A program made the position numbers and the translations under genes. Shown piece by piece: positions 1 to 8,107 of a DNA stretch of 34,113 bases (within the stretch, counting starts at the first letter, position 1; every line of letters starts with the position of its first letter). Origin of the DNA: Actinomycetes bacterium (GTDB taxonomy: Bacteria; Actinomycetota; Acidimicrobiia; Acidimicrobiales; Acidimicrobiaceae); contig JAKAZZ010000027.1 in the NCBI GenBank assembly GCA_021826315.1, positions 1 through 34,113 on the forward strand. The letters are read 5' to 3'. Below the pieces are notes generated by a model. The model made no database searches. It had not been told where the DNA came from and worked only from the letters and a program-made list of their open reading frames with translations.

Positions 1-249
1 TTCCGATCTCTTGAAGTTGATGGGGCCATAGGTGGCGCTCTAACGCTGCGCACCTTTGCGGCAGGGGCAATCTCAAGCCCCTCGACCCTGCAAGGGATTC
101 ACGGAGCGGTAGAAGCCATTTACAACGACCAGACCAAGACTACAGTTCTTGCATCCGCAAATGGCCTCCCCACTACCTACTCCGCCACCAACGGAGTTGA
201 TACTTTCAGCGCCTCAGCACCCTTTGACGTTTCAGCCCTAAATGGATAG
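1..249 (+). CDS. C-terminal fragment of an unidentified protein
   Basis: The first frame is open from base 1 to a TAG at 247-249, giving about 82 residues of a gene that begins outside the window. The peptide is rich in Ala, Gly, Ser and Thr, has alternating small and hydrophobic residues, and ends in DVSALNG; it looks like the end of an extracytoplasmic or beta-rich protein. I do not recognise the family. Codon use is ordinary and there is no internal stop. A weak 6-bp hairpin (GTTGCT/AGCAAC, 267-283) followed by TTCTTAT may end its transcript. Confidence 0.5.
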   Translation, partial: FRSLEVDGAIGGALTLRTFAAGAISSPSTLQGIHGAVEAIYNDQTKTTVLASANGLPTTYSATNGVDTFSASAPFDVSALNG

Positions 250-350
250 GTCCTGAAATCGCCGTTGTTGCTTGAAGAGCAACTTCTTATCGTCCACTAA
301 TTCAACTCTACGTTTCCCCCTTTAAAAAATGAAGTAGGAATAGGTCTCGT

Positions 351-378
351 TTGGAATAAAGATATATCGTGATATAGT
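351..378 (+). promoter_or_regulatory. padR promoter with overlapping operator
   Basis: A sigma70-like promoter can be read as TTGGAA (351-356), 16 bp, TATAGT (373-378). Between the boxes lies the palindrome TATATC-GT-GATATA (363-376). GATATA occurs three times, at 361, 371 and 382, close to one helical turn apart. PadR regulators commonly autoregulate through AT-rich dyads across the promoter, so this is the likely autoregulatory operator. The assignment to PadR is inference. Confidence 0.5.
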
Positions 379-431
379 TGAGATATACAAATAGTAATAC
401 AATTAGCGCAAATAAGAAAGAGAGGATTACT

Positions 432-1115
432 ATGCACTTTGAAGGACCAGGAAATGATGGATATAGACGACACATGCACGAAGGGCACCATGAGGGACCT
501 CGCCATGGCAGAGAACACCATGAAGAACACCATGGTGGCCCCAGGCAATTTGGGGGACCATTTGGTGGACCAAGGGCAAAGATGATGGGCGGCATGGGAG
601 GACCCCCTTTCGGTGGGGGATTCTTCGCTCAAACACCATTCGGCCCCGGCGAACGGGGTCGTAGGGGACCGCGAGCAGGTCGTGGGGACGTTCGGTATGC
701 AATATTGCAGCTGCTTTCGGAGACGCCGCGCCACGGATACGACCTAATCCAAGAGTTGGCATCGAGGTCAAAGGGAGCTTGGCAACCTAGCCCAGGGTCT
801 GTATATCCTACGCTTCAAGCTCTTGAAGATGAAGGATTGATTGCCCCAGAATTAGTTGAAGGTAAAAAAGTCTTTTCCCTAACGGAATCCGGGAGGGCGT
901 ACTTGGAGGCGAATCCAAGGAGCAGTGCTCCTTGGGATGATATCGCTACGCGTGTTGAAGATGGATTTGAAGAGATCCGCAAAGCCGGTGCTGCCGTAGC
1001 AGCTGCGGTGGTTCAAGGGGTTCAAAGTGGTACCCAGTCACAGAGGGCCGCCATACTCGAACTGCTTAACTCAACCCGTCGTTCGATCTATAAGATTCTC
1101 TCCGAGGATGACTGA
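432..1115 (+). CDS. PadR family transcriptional regulator with His/Gly-rich N-terminal arm
   Basis: The product is 227 residues from ATG 432, which has GAGAGG just upstream; an in-frame ATG at 378 lies in the promoter and is unlikely to be used. Residues about 83-155 form the PadR winged helix: RGDVRYAILQLL, then PRHGYDLIQEL, the recognition region GSVYPTLQALEDEGLI, and the wing GKKVFSLTESG. A C-terminal dimerisation helix follows. The first 80 residues are unusual: a low-complexity arm rich in His, Gly, Pro, Arg and Met with several HH and EHHEEHH runs, which could bind metal. PadR proteins typically repress detoxification or efflux genes in response to phenolics or drugs. The gene stands alone with its own promoter and terminator, so its target is not evident. 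Confidence 0.85.
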   Translation: MHFEGPGNDGYRRHMHEGHHEGPRHGREHHEEHHGGPRQFGGPFGGPRAKMMGGMGGPPFGGGFFAQTPFGPGERGRRGPRAGRGDVRYAILQLLSETPRHGYDLIQELASRSKGAWQPSPGSVYPTLQALEDEGLIAPELVEGKKVFSLTESGRAYLEANPRSSAPWDDIATRVEDGFEEIRKAGAAVAAAVVQGVQSGTQSQRAAILELLNSTRRSIYKILSEDD

Positions 1116-1188
1116 GAGATCTTGGAGATAGTAAGTTCGACCTCTATCAATTGAACCCCCGTATCTCCGTTTATTACTCCTCACGTCG

Positions 1189-1239
1189 AGGCCACTTGCT
1201 TCTTTACTTACTGTGGAAGCAAGTGGCCTTTGTTTTTTC
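1189..1239 (+). terminator. Intrinsic terminator after padR
   Basis: Perfect 14-bp stem, AGGCCACTTGCTTC (1189-1202) with its complement at 1216-1229, a 13-nt loop, then TTGTTTTTT. The T-tract lies only on the plus side, so it serves the padR transcript. Confidence 0.9.
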
Positions 1240-1425
1240 TAATCCAACTCAACGTGGCCGCTTCCGTCCCCTCGGTAGCAGTCAAGTTGTGTTTTGACAT
1301 AATGCCAGCTAGGGGAAAGGCACTCAAATAAGTAGCAATCGATTTGGAATTGAGTTGCAATTTCAAATAGAGATGTCACTTATGTTGATCGGTCGATGTT
1401 GTCTCGTCAAAGTCAACTAGTAGGA

Positions 1426-2574
1426 TTAAAAGTCCTCGTCAAAGCCGACCTTGCCAGAGATACCAACTTGATAGGCCGAGACACGTCTTTCGAAGAAGTT
1501 CGATAACTCTTGGACGTCTTGCAGCTCCATGAATGAAAATGGATTGCGAGAGCCGTAGATAGGGGAAAATCCAAGGGTAACGAGACGCTTATCTGCCACA
1601 CTTTCGAGATACTCTCGCATTTGATGAAGGGGCATGCCAGTAACTCCCTGATCCAACATGTCTACTGCAAATTGATATTCGCAGTCAACGGCCTCACGGA
1701 TCATCTCTGTTACCTTTGATTCGAGATCTAAATCAAATAATTCCGCCTCTTCTCGTCTGATCACGTCAATGATGTCAAAGGCGAAGGCCATGTGCATCGA
1801 CTCATCTCTAAATACCCAGTTAGTGCCACTTGCCAATCCATTGAGTAATCCGCGTGAACGCAGATAGTAGACGTAGGCAAATGCTCCGTAAAAGAAGAGT
1901 CCTTCGACACATGCGGCGAAGCAGATGAGGTTTAGAAGAAATAGCTTCCGACTTTCTCTATCGGTTAGCTCCTCTAACTGGGTTACTGCTTCCATCCAGC
2001 GAAACATAAAGTCCGCCTTCTTGGATATTGATTCAATATTCTCAACGGCGGTAAAGGCCTTGGCGCGCTCTTGCTCGTCGGTAATATAGGTGTCTAATAG
2101 ATTGAGGTAGAACTGAATGTGAACTGCCTCTTCGAAGAGTTGCCGAGAGTAGAAGAGGCGCGCTTCGGGAGCGTTTACATGTCTGTAAAGACTAACGACC
2201 ACGTTATTCGCTACGATATTGTCACCAGTTGCAAAGAATGCAACGAGGCGACTGACCAAGTGACGTTCGGCGTTGGTTAGTTTATTGAGATCACTCAAAT
2301 CTGAATGCAAATCGACCTCTTCGACCGTCCATGTATTTTTGATCGAATCTTTGTATCGTTCAAAAAATAACGGGTAGCGCATCGGCCTAAGCGTTAGGTT
2401 CATTCCGGGGTCAAGTAGCCTGGAATTCGAATTGGCAGTGCAGTGGACGCTGTTATCAGTAGCGCTACGTTTAGCAACCGTCAGGGCGCTCTCTACTCGC
2501 TCGTCCTCAAATCTATCGATCGACGGCGATGTTTGGAATAGGGATACATCTTCTATTTCATCAAAAGTTGTCAT
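1426..2574 (-). CDS. nrdB: Class Ia ribonucleoside-diphosphate reductase, beta (radical) subunit
   Basis: This is the diiron-tyrosyl radical subunit that supplies the radical to NrdA for reduction of ribonucleoside diphosphates. The product is 382 residues. All ligands of the family are present: Asp118 (FFATGD), Glu149 and His152 (EAVH), Glu224 (CVEG), Glu258 and His261 (RDESMH). The radical Tyr156 lies four residues after His152, as in mouse R2 and E. coli NrdB, so this is a radical-bearing rather than a Mn/Fe Phe-type subunit. I chose ATG 2574 because it overlaps the nrdA stop as ATGA and has GAGG seven bases upstream; an ATG at 2580 is too close to that site. The overlap indicates translational coupling with nrdA. 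No clear terminator follows the gene. Confidence 0.95.
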   Translation of the reverse strand: MTTFDEIEDVSLFQTSPSIDRFEDERVESALTVAKRSATDNSVHCTANSNSRLLDPGMNLTLRPMRYPLFFERYKDSIKNTWTVEEVDLHSDLSDLNKLTNAERHLVSRLVAFFATGDNIVANNVVVSLYRHVNAPEARLFYSRQLFEEAVHIQFYLNLLDTYITDEQERAKAFTAVENIESISKKADFMFRWMEAVTQLEELTDRESRKLFLLNLICFAACVEGLFFYGAFAYVYYLRSRGLLNGLASGTNWVFRDESMHMAFAFDIIDVIRREEAELFDLDLESKVTEMIREAVDCEYQFAVDMLDQGVTGMPLHQMREYLESVADKRLVTLGFSPIYGSRNPFSFMELQDVQELSNFFERRVSAYQVGISGKVGFDEDF

Positions 2575-5450
2575 TGGCATGCCTCACAAGTTTCGGGGTT
2601 TTCTAGGGAACATGCAATAGCATCAGCGTCAGAGTAGGTGGTGATGATCACTCTAGGATTGCTGGGGCTAAGGCTTGATATGGTTACTGGGTAAATGGCG
2701 TCTAAATCTATGACTTCATCATCTGGAGTCGACGATGACCCACTCCAATCGGGAATGGTCATATCGGCCACCAATGCTGAGGCGTAAACTGCTTTAGACG
2801 GTGAACCCATCGAATGATCTGATACGTCATGTGGGGAAGTTGCAACAGAGGAACGATCTGACCTAGCTATCTCGGACTCTGTAGCGTGCACCTTTGACTC
2901 GTTTGCCCTAGATCGAAGCGGAAATTCGTCTAATCCAGCCCCTGATTGGGATACCGCAGTTGATTTAGATGAGGGGGTGGAAGAACCGATAGTTGATACC
3001 TCACTAGGCTCTTGTCTTTCACCACTTGATACTGTTGCTTGAGCAATACGACTTGCCGGCCTTGATCTTAGGTAATAGGTGGACTTCAATCCGGCCTTCC
3101 AGGCGTATAGGTACATCGAGGACAATTTGCCGATAGTCGGGGTCTCTATGAATAAGTTCAGCGACTGGGATTGATCGATAAACGGACCGCGACGAGCTGC
3201 CAAATCGATCAGAGCACGCTGAGGTAGCTCCCACGCAGTTCTAAAGAGAGTACGGACCTCTTCGGGTAGCTCCATTATTCCTTGGACTGAACCATTTGCC
3301 CTCTTGATCTCATCTCTTATCTCTGGGCTCCAAAGGCCCAGGTTCTTTAGCTCTTGAACTAGGGCATTGTTGACCTGCATAAATTCACCGGACAGGGTCT
3401 CACGCTTATAAAGATTTGATACTTGGGGTTCGATGCACTCATAGCAACCGGCGATGGATGCAATAGTAGCCGTTGGCGCGATTGCGATCAGGAGAGAGTT
3501 CCGAAGGCCGTACTTTGCAATCCGCTCACGTAAGAAGGACCACCTCTCAGGTTGTGATCCTCCCACCTTCCATAGGTCCAGCTGAAGCTGTCCTTTAGAA
3601 GTTCGACTCTGGTCGTATCTGGGAAAGGAGCCGAACTCTTCGGCCAAATCGCACGACGTCTCAAGAGCGGTGAGGTAGATCTCTTCGGCCACCATTGTCG
3701 AAAGTTCAACTGCACCCTCTGAGTCAAACGGGAGGCGAAGAGCAAAGAATAGATCTTGTAGACCCATAACTCCGAGTCCAACCGGACGCCATAGGGGATT
3801 CGAGCGTGCCGCTTCGACACTCGGATAGAAATTAATGTCGATCACACGATCTAAAAAGACAACAGCAGTACGTACCGTGCTTCGCAATTTTTCTACGTCT
3901 AGAAAGGGCACGCCATTGTCGTATTGAATGTGTTGTGCAAGGTTTACAGAGCCGAGATTACATACAGCAGTCTCTTCGTTTGAGGTTACTTCGGTGATTT
4001 CTGTGCAAAGGTTGGAGAGATGAACGACGTTTTCGTCCCGTAAAGTTTGATTGCACTTAGCGTTCGAAGCGTCCTTGAAGGTCATCCAGCCATTTCCAGT
4101 CTGGGCTAAGGTGCGCATCATCTTTCCGTAGAGGTCGCGGGCGCTAATGCTCTTTACGGCTAGGCCTCGAGACTCAGCACTCCGATAAGCTAAATCAAAG
4201 CGTTCACCCCAAAGATCGACCAACTCGGGCACGGTATCTGGATCAAATAGTGACCATACTTCGTCCCCCTCGACTCTTCGCATGAACTCATCACAGATCC
4301 AGTTGGCAAGATTTATATTGTGGGTTCGCCTCGACTCTTCTCCGGTATTGTCCCTTAGTTCAAGAAACTCCTCGATATCTGGGTGCCAGGGTTCGAGGTA
4401 GACGCACGCCGCCCCCTTGCGTTTCCCACCTTGATTTACCGCAGCGACAGATGCATCAAGAGTCTTGAGGAATGGAACGATTCCATTTGACTTCCCGTTG
4501 GTTCCTCTGATGAGCGAACCCCGAGAGCGAACTCTCGAAAATGCGATGCCAATACCTCCAGCAAACTTACTCAACTTGGCGACCTGTCGGTAGCGATCGT
4601 AGATCGAATCAAGTTCATCTAGCGGCGAATCGATCAAATAACATGAGGACATCTGGGTGTGACTAGTGCCCGAGTTGAAGAGGGTGGGTGAAGAGGGAAG
4701 ATAGGCCAAAGATGAGATCAAGTTGTAAAAGTTGATAGCTTCGGCAGCGCTCGAAGAGAGGCCGCAGGCGACTCTCATAAAGAAAAATTGCGGGGTCTCT
4801 AGAACTGTTCGCTGTTGCGGATGGCGAAGTAGATAGCGATCGTAGACAGTCTTTATGCCAAAGTACTGAAACCTCTCGTCATTAGAGTCGACGATTGAAT
4901 AATCTAGTTTACGGGCATTCGCCTGGACAAAATTAGCTGTCTCTTGCCGTATCAGACCGCAGGCCGCTCCCATTGCAATCGATTGACTGAAGGTAGCTAC
5001 ACCTAGGCCTCGCACCTCTTTATGGATGTAGTTAGAGAGGAGGCGTGCAGCTAAAAGAGAGTATTCAGGCTCTTCCGATATCATTCCAGCAGCAGTATGA
5101 ATCGAGAGTTCATCAAGTTCTGCCGTAGTAGCGCCATCGTAAAGTCCGCTTATGGTTCGAGTAGCTACGCGCATTGGATCGATGTACTCGAGACCTGATG
5201 TGCAACGATCGATCGCACGAACAATCTTGTTTACATCCACAGCTTCAAGGTCGCCATTACGTTTGCGTACTTGCATCACTGAACGGCGGACCGACGTAGG
5301 AGCACCTTGGCTTTGTTGTGAGTTAGTTGCTAACCCGCTAGGAGAAGGACCCGCAATAGGTTGAACCGCAGTATCGCCTTGTTCGTTGCCGATCGACGAT
5401 TTTTCTACATCTACCGGAGGTGAGAGCTCCGCGTCAAATAACATTGCCAT
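2571..5450 (-). CDS. nrdA: Class Ia ribonucleoside-diphosphate reductase, alpha (catalytic) subunit
   Basis: The catalytic subunit reduces NDPs to dNDPs. The product is 959 residues, longer than the roughly 760-850 usual for the class. An ATP-cone (about 58-145, VRKRNGDLEAVDV) implies dATP inhibition. Active-site residues are Cys270 (SSC), the NLCTE motif with Asn480, Cys482 and Glu484, and Cys497 (AVCNLG); the Tyr dyad 792-793 (TYYLRSRP) is the radical relay. The C-terminal Cys955-x-x-Cys958 (TCEAC) re-reduces the active site. Between the dyad and this tail lies a Ser-rich linker of about 150 residues, much longer than the about 30 residues in E. coli. ATG 5450 is preceded by GAGAGG at 11 nt. 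The gene heads an operon with nrdB and is preceded by a B12 riboswitch and NrdR boxes. Confidence 0.95.
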   Translation of the reverse strand: MAMLFDAELSPPVDVEKSSIGNEQGDTAVQPIAGPSPSGLATNSQQSQGAPTSVRRSVMQVRKRNGDLEAVDVNKIVRAIDRCTSGLEYIDPMRVATRTISGLYDGATTAELDELSIHTAAGMISEEPEYSLLAARLLSNYIHKEVRGLGVATFSQSIAMGAACGLIRQETANFVQANARKLDYSIVDSNDERFQYFGIKTVYDRYLLRHPQQRTVLETPQFFFMRVACGLSSSAAEAINFYNLISSLAYLPSSPTLFNSGTSHTQMSSCYLIDSPLDELDSIYDRYRQVAKLSKFAGGIGIAFSRVRSRGSLIRGTNGKSNGIVPFLKTLDASVAAVNQGGKRKGAACVYLEPWHPDIEEFLELRDNTGEESRRTHNINLANWICDEFMRRVEGDEVWSLFDPDTVPELVDLWGERFDLAYRSAESRGLAVKSISARDLYGKMMRTLAQTGNGWMTFKDASNAKCNQTLRDENVVHLSNLCTEITEVTSNEETAVCNLGSVNLAQHIQYDNGVPFLDVEKLRSTVRTAVVFLDRVIDINFYPSVEAARSNPLWRPVGLGVMGLQDLFFALRLPFDSEGAVELSTMVAEEIYLTALETSCDLAEEFGSFPRYDQSRTSKGQLQLDLWKVGGSQPERWSFLRERIAKYGLRNSLLIAIAPTATIASIAGCYECIEPQVSNLYKRETLSGEFMQVNNALVQELKNLGLWSPEIRDEIKRANGSVQGIMELPEEVRTLFRTAWELPQRALIDLAARRGPFIDQSQSLNLFIETPTIGKLSSMYLYAWKAGLKSTYYLRSRPASRIAQATVSSGERQEPSEVSTIGSSTPSSKSTAVSQSGAGLDEFPLRSRANESKVHATESEIARSDRSSVATSPHDVSDHSMGSPSKAVYASALVADMTIPDWSGSSSTPDDEVIDLDAIYPVTISSLSPSNPRVIITTYSDADAIACSLENPETCEACQ

Positions 5451-5550
5451 CTTTTATCAATCCTCTCGCTCGACGACCAGTTACAAAGAAGGTACGACGA
5501 ACGCAAAAGATTGAGAAGCCGACTTTAGGTAATGGCAACCTCTCTTCTAT

Positions 5551-5604
5551 GTGCGGGCGCCGGCCCTCCCTCGAGGCCTAGGTCCCCCGCACCTACGTGG
5601 TGCG
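5551..5604 (-). promoter_or_regulatory. Candidate expression platform of the B12 riboswitch (two competing hairpins)
   Basis: In RNA direction, a hairpin CGCACC-ACGTA-GGTGCG (5604 to 5588) lies directly after the riboswitch. A second, larger GC-rich hairpin pairs GTGCGGG with CCCGCAC (5592 to 5551). Both need the bases at 5588-5592, so they are mutually exclusive. No U-tract follows, so this is not an obvious intrinsic terminator; Rho or translational control is possible. The pairing is read from sequence, the role is inferred. Confidence 0.5.
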
Positions 5605-5606
5605 AG

Positions 5607-5796
5607 CAAGCTGGCAGGTATTCGGACTTACAGGCACGGTCTCTCGCGAGTTTCCACCTACCGGCCGAAGCTTCCCAGAGTCTCCTCCAGTGCTAATCTC
5701 GGCTTTCGTTCCTATTTACCGCTGCGGGGCAGTTCTGGTCTTGCACCAGATTCCCTGTTGACTTACTTGAACGCTAATTCGAGTAAACCAGCTCTG
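5607..5796 (-). promoter_or_regulatory. Cobalamin (B12) riboswitch upstream of nrdAB
   Basis: On the minus strand the conserved core is present in order: GGGAATCTGGTGCAAGACC, then ACTGCCCCGCAGCGGTAA with AGGAACGAAAGCC, a variable CACTGG arm, GGGAAG, CCGGTAGG, and the 3' AAGTCCGAATACCTGCC. A closing stem pairs AGAGCTGG (5788-5795) with CCAGCTT (5608-5614). Such elements switch genes off when adenosylcobalamin is present. In Streptomyces a B12 riboswitch represses class Ia nrdABS when the B12-dependent class II enzyme can work; the same logic is likely here. It ends about 160 nt before the nrdA start. Confidence 0.93.
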
Positions 5797-5799
5797 AAA

Positions 5800-5844
5800 A
5801 CACTATATATGGGAATAACAACCGTGTAAGACACAATATGTAGT
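5800..5844 (-). promoter_or_regulatory. Twin NrdR boxes
   Basis: Two matches to the NrdR box (consensus ACACWATATWTWGT) occur at 5831-5844 (ACACAATATGTAGT, 13 of 14) and 5800-5813 (ACACTATATATGGG, 12 of 14). Their starts are 31 bp apart, the three-turn spacing typical of NrdR pairs. The proximal box covers the -10 element of the nrdAB promoter. NrdR is the ATP-cone zinc-finger repressor of reductase operons that responds to (d)ATP. Confidence 0.8.
5802..5829 (-). promoter_or_regulatory. nrdAB promoter
   Basis: On the minus strand: -35 TTACAC (5829-5824), 16 bp, -10 TATAGT (5807-5802). This would start the transcript near 5795, exactly at the first bases of the riboswitch closing stem, which supports the call. 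Confidence 0.6.
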
Positions 5845-6347
5845 ATTTAAAAAATAGATTATGAGAGTCAACGGTGTCCTTTATGCGATTCCAAAATGAG
5901 TCATACCTCTAAATGGAGCCAATAACCCTCCGTCGAAATCTAGGATTTTTACCTTTGCCGCACAGCAGTAGGGGAGCCGCCGAAGACCACTTTCCGCCAT
6001 TTGGGGAAAAATTACCAGCGCGGCTCGTCCTGTTTTGAGAAATCGATGATCTGCAGGTTTGATGGGGATTGAAGTGGGAATCTGTGCGATTGGTTTTACG
6101 CAAAGGTCGCACATCAGTAAGTTAGCGTAAGTTCATTTGAAGCGAATTTTTCACATAGGACAAATTTGTGATTTAGCTTCTGAGGAAAAAAGCTTTACAA
6201 GCCCGATGGAGCGAATTGCCTAAGCCTCACACAAACGCCCATCAATTGGTAACCTGAGATGATGCGCTGCTTTAGTGAGATGACGAATCTTTATGTCGTC
6301 GCGCGGGACAAGGGATGCCTCCTTGGCCTTGAACTTTTTTGGGGGGA
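5845..6347. other. Intergenic region between nrdAB control region and epoxide hydrolase gene
   Basis: About 500 bases. Open frames on the minus strand (5881-6114) have no ribosome site and compositions that match no family I know, and I treat them as non-coding. No terminator, tRNA or clear promoter is visible. The epoxide hydrolase gene is preceded immediately by a G-run. Confidence 0.4.
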
Positions 6348-7319
6348 ATGAGGATAGTGAAATCTTCTTTAGTAGAGGTCGACGGAAAGCAATTTGACTT
6401 AGTCACAGAAGGTGAAGGTCCGCTCATCCTCTTTCTTCATGGTTTCCCAGAGGGTTGGTACTCTTGGAGGAGTCAATTGGAGTACTTTAGCCAAAGGGGA
6501 TATACCGTTGCGGCTTTCAACCAGAGAGGGTACGGACGATCCTTTTCGCCTAAGGAGGTAAGTTCCTACAACAGCTTGTCTTTGGCTGGCGATGCAATCG
6601 CCGTTGCCGCATCAATCAAGGAAGGGCCTTTTCTTCTCGTGGGCCACGATTGGGGCGCCGCGCTCGCATGGAATATAGCAATATTTCGCCCCGATCTTGT
6701 GAGGGCAGTTGCTGGACTGAGCGTGCCATTTCGTCCGAGGACTGCAACGCCACCTCTCGAGCGAATTCGGACCATGGCAGGTGAGAACTTTTATCAGATC
6801 TACTTTCAAGAGGTAGGAAAGGCTGAAGCAGACTTTGAAGATGATATCGCAGCGAGTTTGAAGGCGATGTATCTCGGTATATCACACGATGCGATTCGCC
6901 TCGTTGGAAAGACGTGGTCGATGGCGAAAAGGGGTAACGAACCGCTGATGTCTACCGCTCCAAATATCGATATTACGTCGTCGACTTGGCTCACTCAACA
7001 CGACCTTGATCATTTTGTTGAGCAGTTCACTGCGAGTGGTTTCTTTGGCCCGCTTTCGTGGTACCGAAATTTTGACTACAACTGGGAACTTACCGCCCCT
7101 TTCGCACGCGCTAAGGTACTCCCACCATCTATGTTTTTAGCCGGTGCATCTGATCCTGTTACCCATTTCATGGGTGTTGTCGAATCGATTCCGACCATGA
7201 ATTCGTATATGCCCAATCTAAAGCGAGTGGAGATCGTCGAGGATGCGGGCCACTGGATTCAGCAAGAGAAGCCTGACTTCGTCAATTCAGCTCTCGAAGA
7301 GTTCTTTGCCAAAATATAG
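6348..7319 (+). CDS. Alpha/beta hydrolase, soluble epoxide hydrolase type
   Basis: The product is 323 residues from ATG 6348. It has the epoxide hydrolase layout: oxyanion HGFPEGW (31-37), nucleophile Asp101 in GHDWGA, the QRGYGRS segment (59-65), cap-domain Tyr in YQIYFQE (149-155), lid Tyr239 in WYRNF, the acid Asp269 (GASDP) and base His302 (DAGHW). An Asp rather than Ser nucleophile plus cap tyrosines distinguishes it from esterases and haloalkane dehalogenases; it should hydrolyse epoxides to diols via an ester intermediate in the cytoplasm. The physiological substrate cannot be told. The start is uncertain: TTG 6339 and GTG 6357 (GAGG three bases before) are in frame. It is a single gene without an obvious partner. 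Confidence 0.88.
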   Translation: MRIVKSSLVEVDGKQFDLVTEGEGPLILFLHGFPEGWYSWRSQLEYFSQRGYTVAAFNQRGYGRSFSPKEVSSYNSLSLAGDAIAVAASIKEGPFLLVGHDWGAALAWNIAIFRPDLVRAVAGLSVPFRPRTATPPLERIRTMAGENFYQIYFQEVGKAEADFEDDIAASLKAMYLGISHDAIRLVGKTWSMAKRGNEPLMSTAPNIDITSSTWLTQHDLDHFVEQFTASGFFGPLSWYRNFDYNWELTAPFARAKVLPPSMFLAGASDPVTHFMGVVESIPTMNSYMPNLKRVEIVEDAGHWIQQEKPDFVNSALEEFFAKI

Positions 7320-7534
7320 CTTTTTACACGCGATATCCACCTAAGCGACTTAGCAAATGCTTCGAGGCGCACCGTGATTGGGACAAAATGGCTCCGAGGC
7401 GAAGTCGTTTACTACTTCGGTTGGCAGCGTTTGGTTAAGTCTTGCTGGATGAATTGAAAGCGACTTTTCGCAAAGGTTCTTGGGTGGATTTGAGAGGTGG
7501 CTAATGATGGCATCTCTCGTACCTAGTTTGTTTT

Positions 7535-8107
7535 GTGCTAGTGACGGTGCGATTGCAACTAGAAGGGGTGGTGCTGTCGAATAGGTGGCCCTTCTTCGAC
7601 CCATTTCGAAAATTTGTCGTTGGTGATTCGAATAAGTCGGCAAGGATATTTGGATGCCAAGCCGTTTCTCCACTCTGGAGCCTACTTCCTACGGCCGCGC
7701 TTGGAGGGACGATCGATGCTATCTCAGAGCCTACGTATGCAAATCTAAAAAGAGCTGGCTATCTTGGATTGATCGGCGCTGGCACTATAAAGCGGGAAGA
7801 TTTAGCTAACCTAGCCACGGTTGAAGCTATTTCCGAAGCCGGTCAGGTACTTCTAGGCCTTGCCCATAGGTCGGACGCTATCTTTAAGCAAACTTTATCC
7901 ATCGACCAAAAGCTTTCTAGAGCGCATACGAACTTGAGAGACCCCCGCCCTTCGAAGTTCGCCGACCGCCTCTCCAGGATTATTGCTACAAAACTCCCGA
8001 ATTGCCGTTACTCGTCTCCCGAAATAACGGAAAAGGCAGAAGGTTTCTCTCGCGACATACCTCGTATGTTGCCCCGGAGGAAACGGAGGATATTTGACTG
8101 TAACTAA
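7535..8107 (+). CDS. Doubtful hypothetical protein
   Basis: An open frame of 190 codons with no good ribosome site. The middle (about residues 50-115) has a protein-like composition with alternating Ala, Leu, Glu and Gly helical stretches (for example LIGAGTIKREDLANLATVEA), while the two ends look random and basic. It may be the relic of a helical domain or a genuine orphan. I recognise no family, no signal peptide and no membrane segment. Confidence 0.3.
   Translation: MLVTVRLQLEGVVLSNRWPFFDPFRKFVVGDSNKSARIFGCQAVSPLWSLLPTAALGGTIDAISEPTYANLKRAGYLGLIGAGTIKREDLANLATVEAISEAGQVLLGLAHRSDAIFKQTLSIDQKLSRAHTNLRDPRPSKFADRLSRIIATKLPNCRYSSPEITEKAEGFSRDIPRMLPRRKRRIFDCN

Noticed and set aside
5881-6114. 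Two overlapping minus-strand open frames of 67-77 codons
   Set aside because: No ribosome site, odd composition and no family signature; they lie upstream of the nrdAB control region without any matching promoter.
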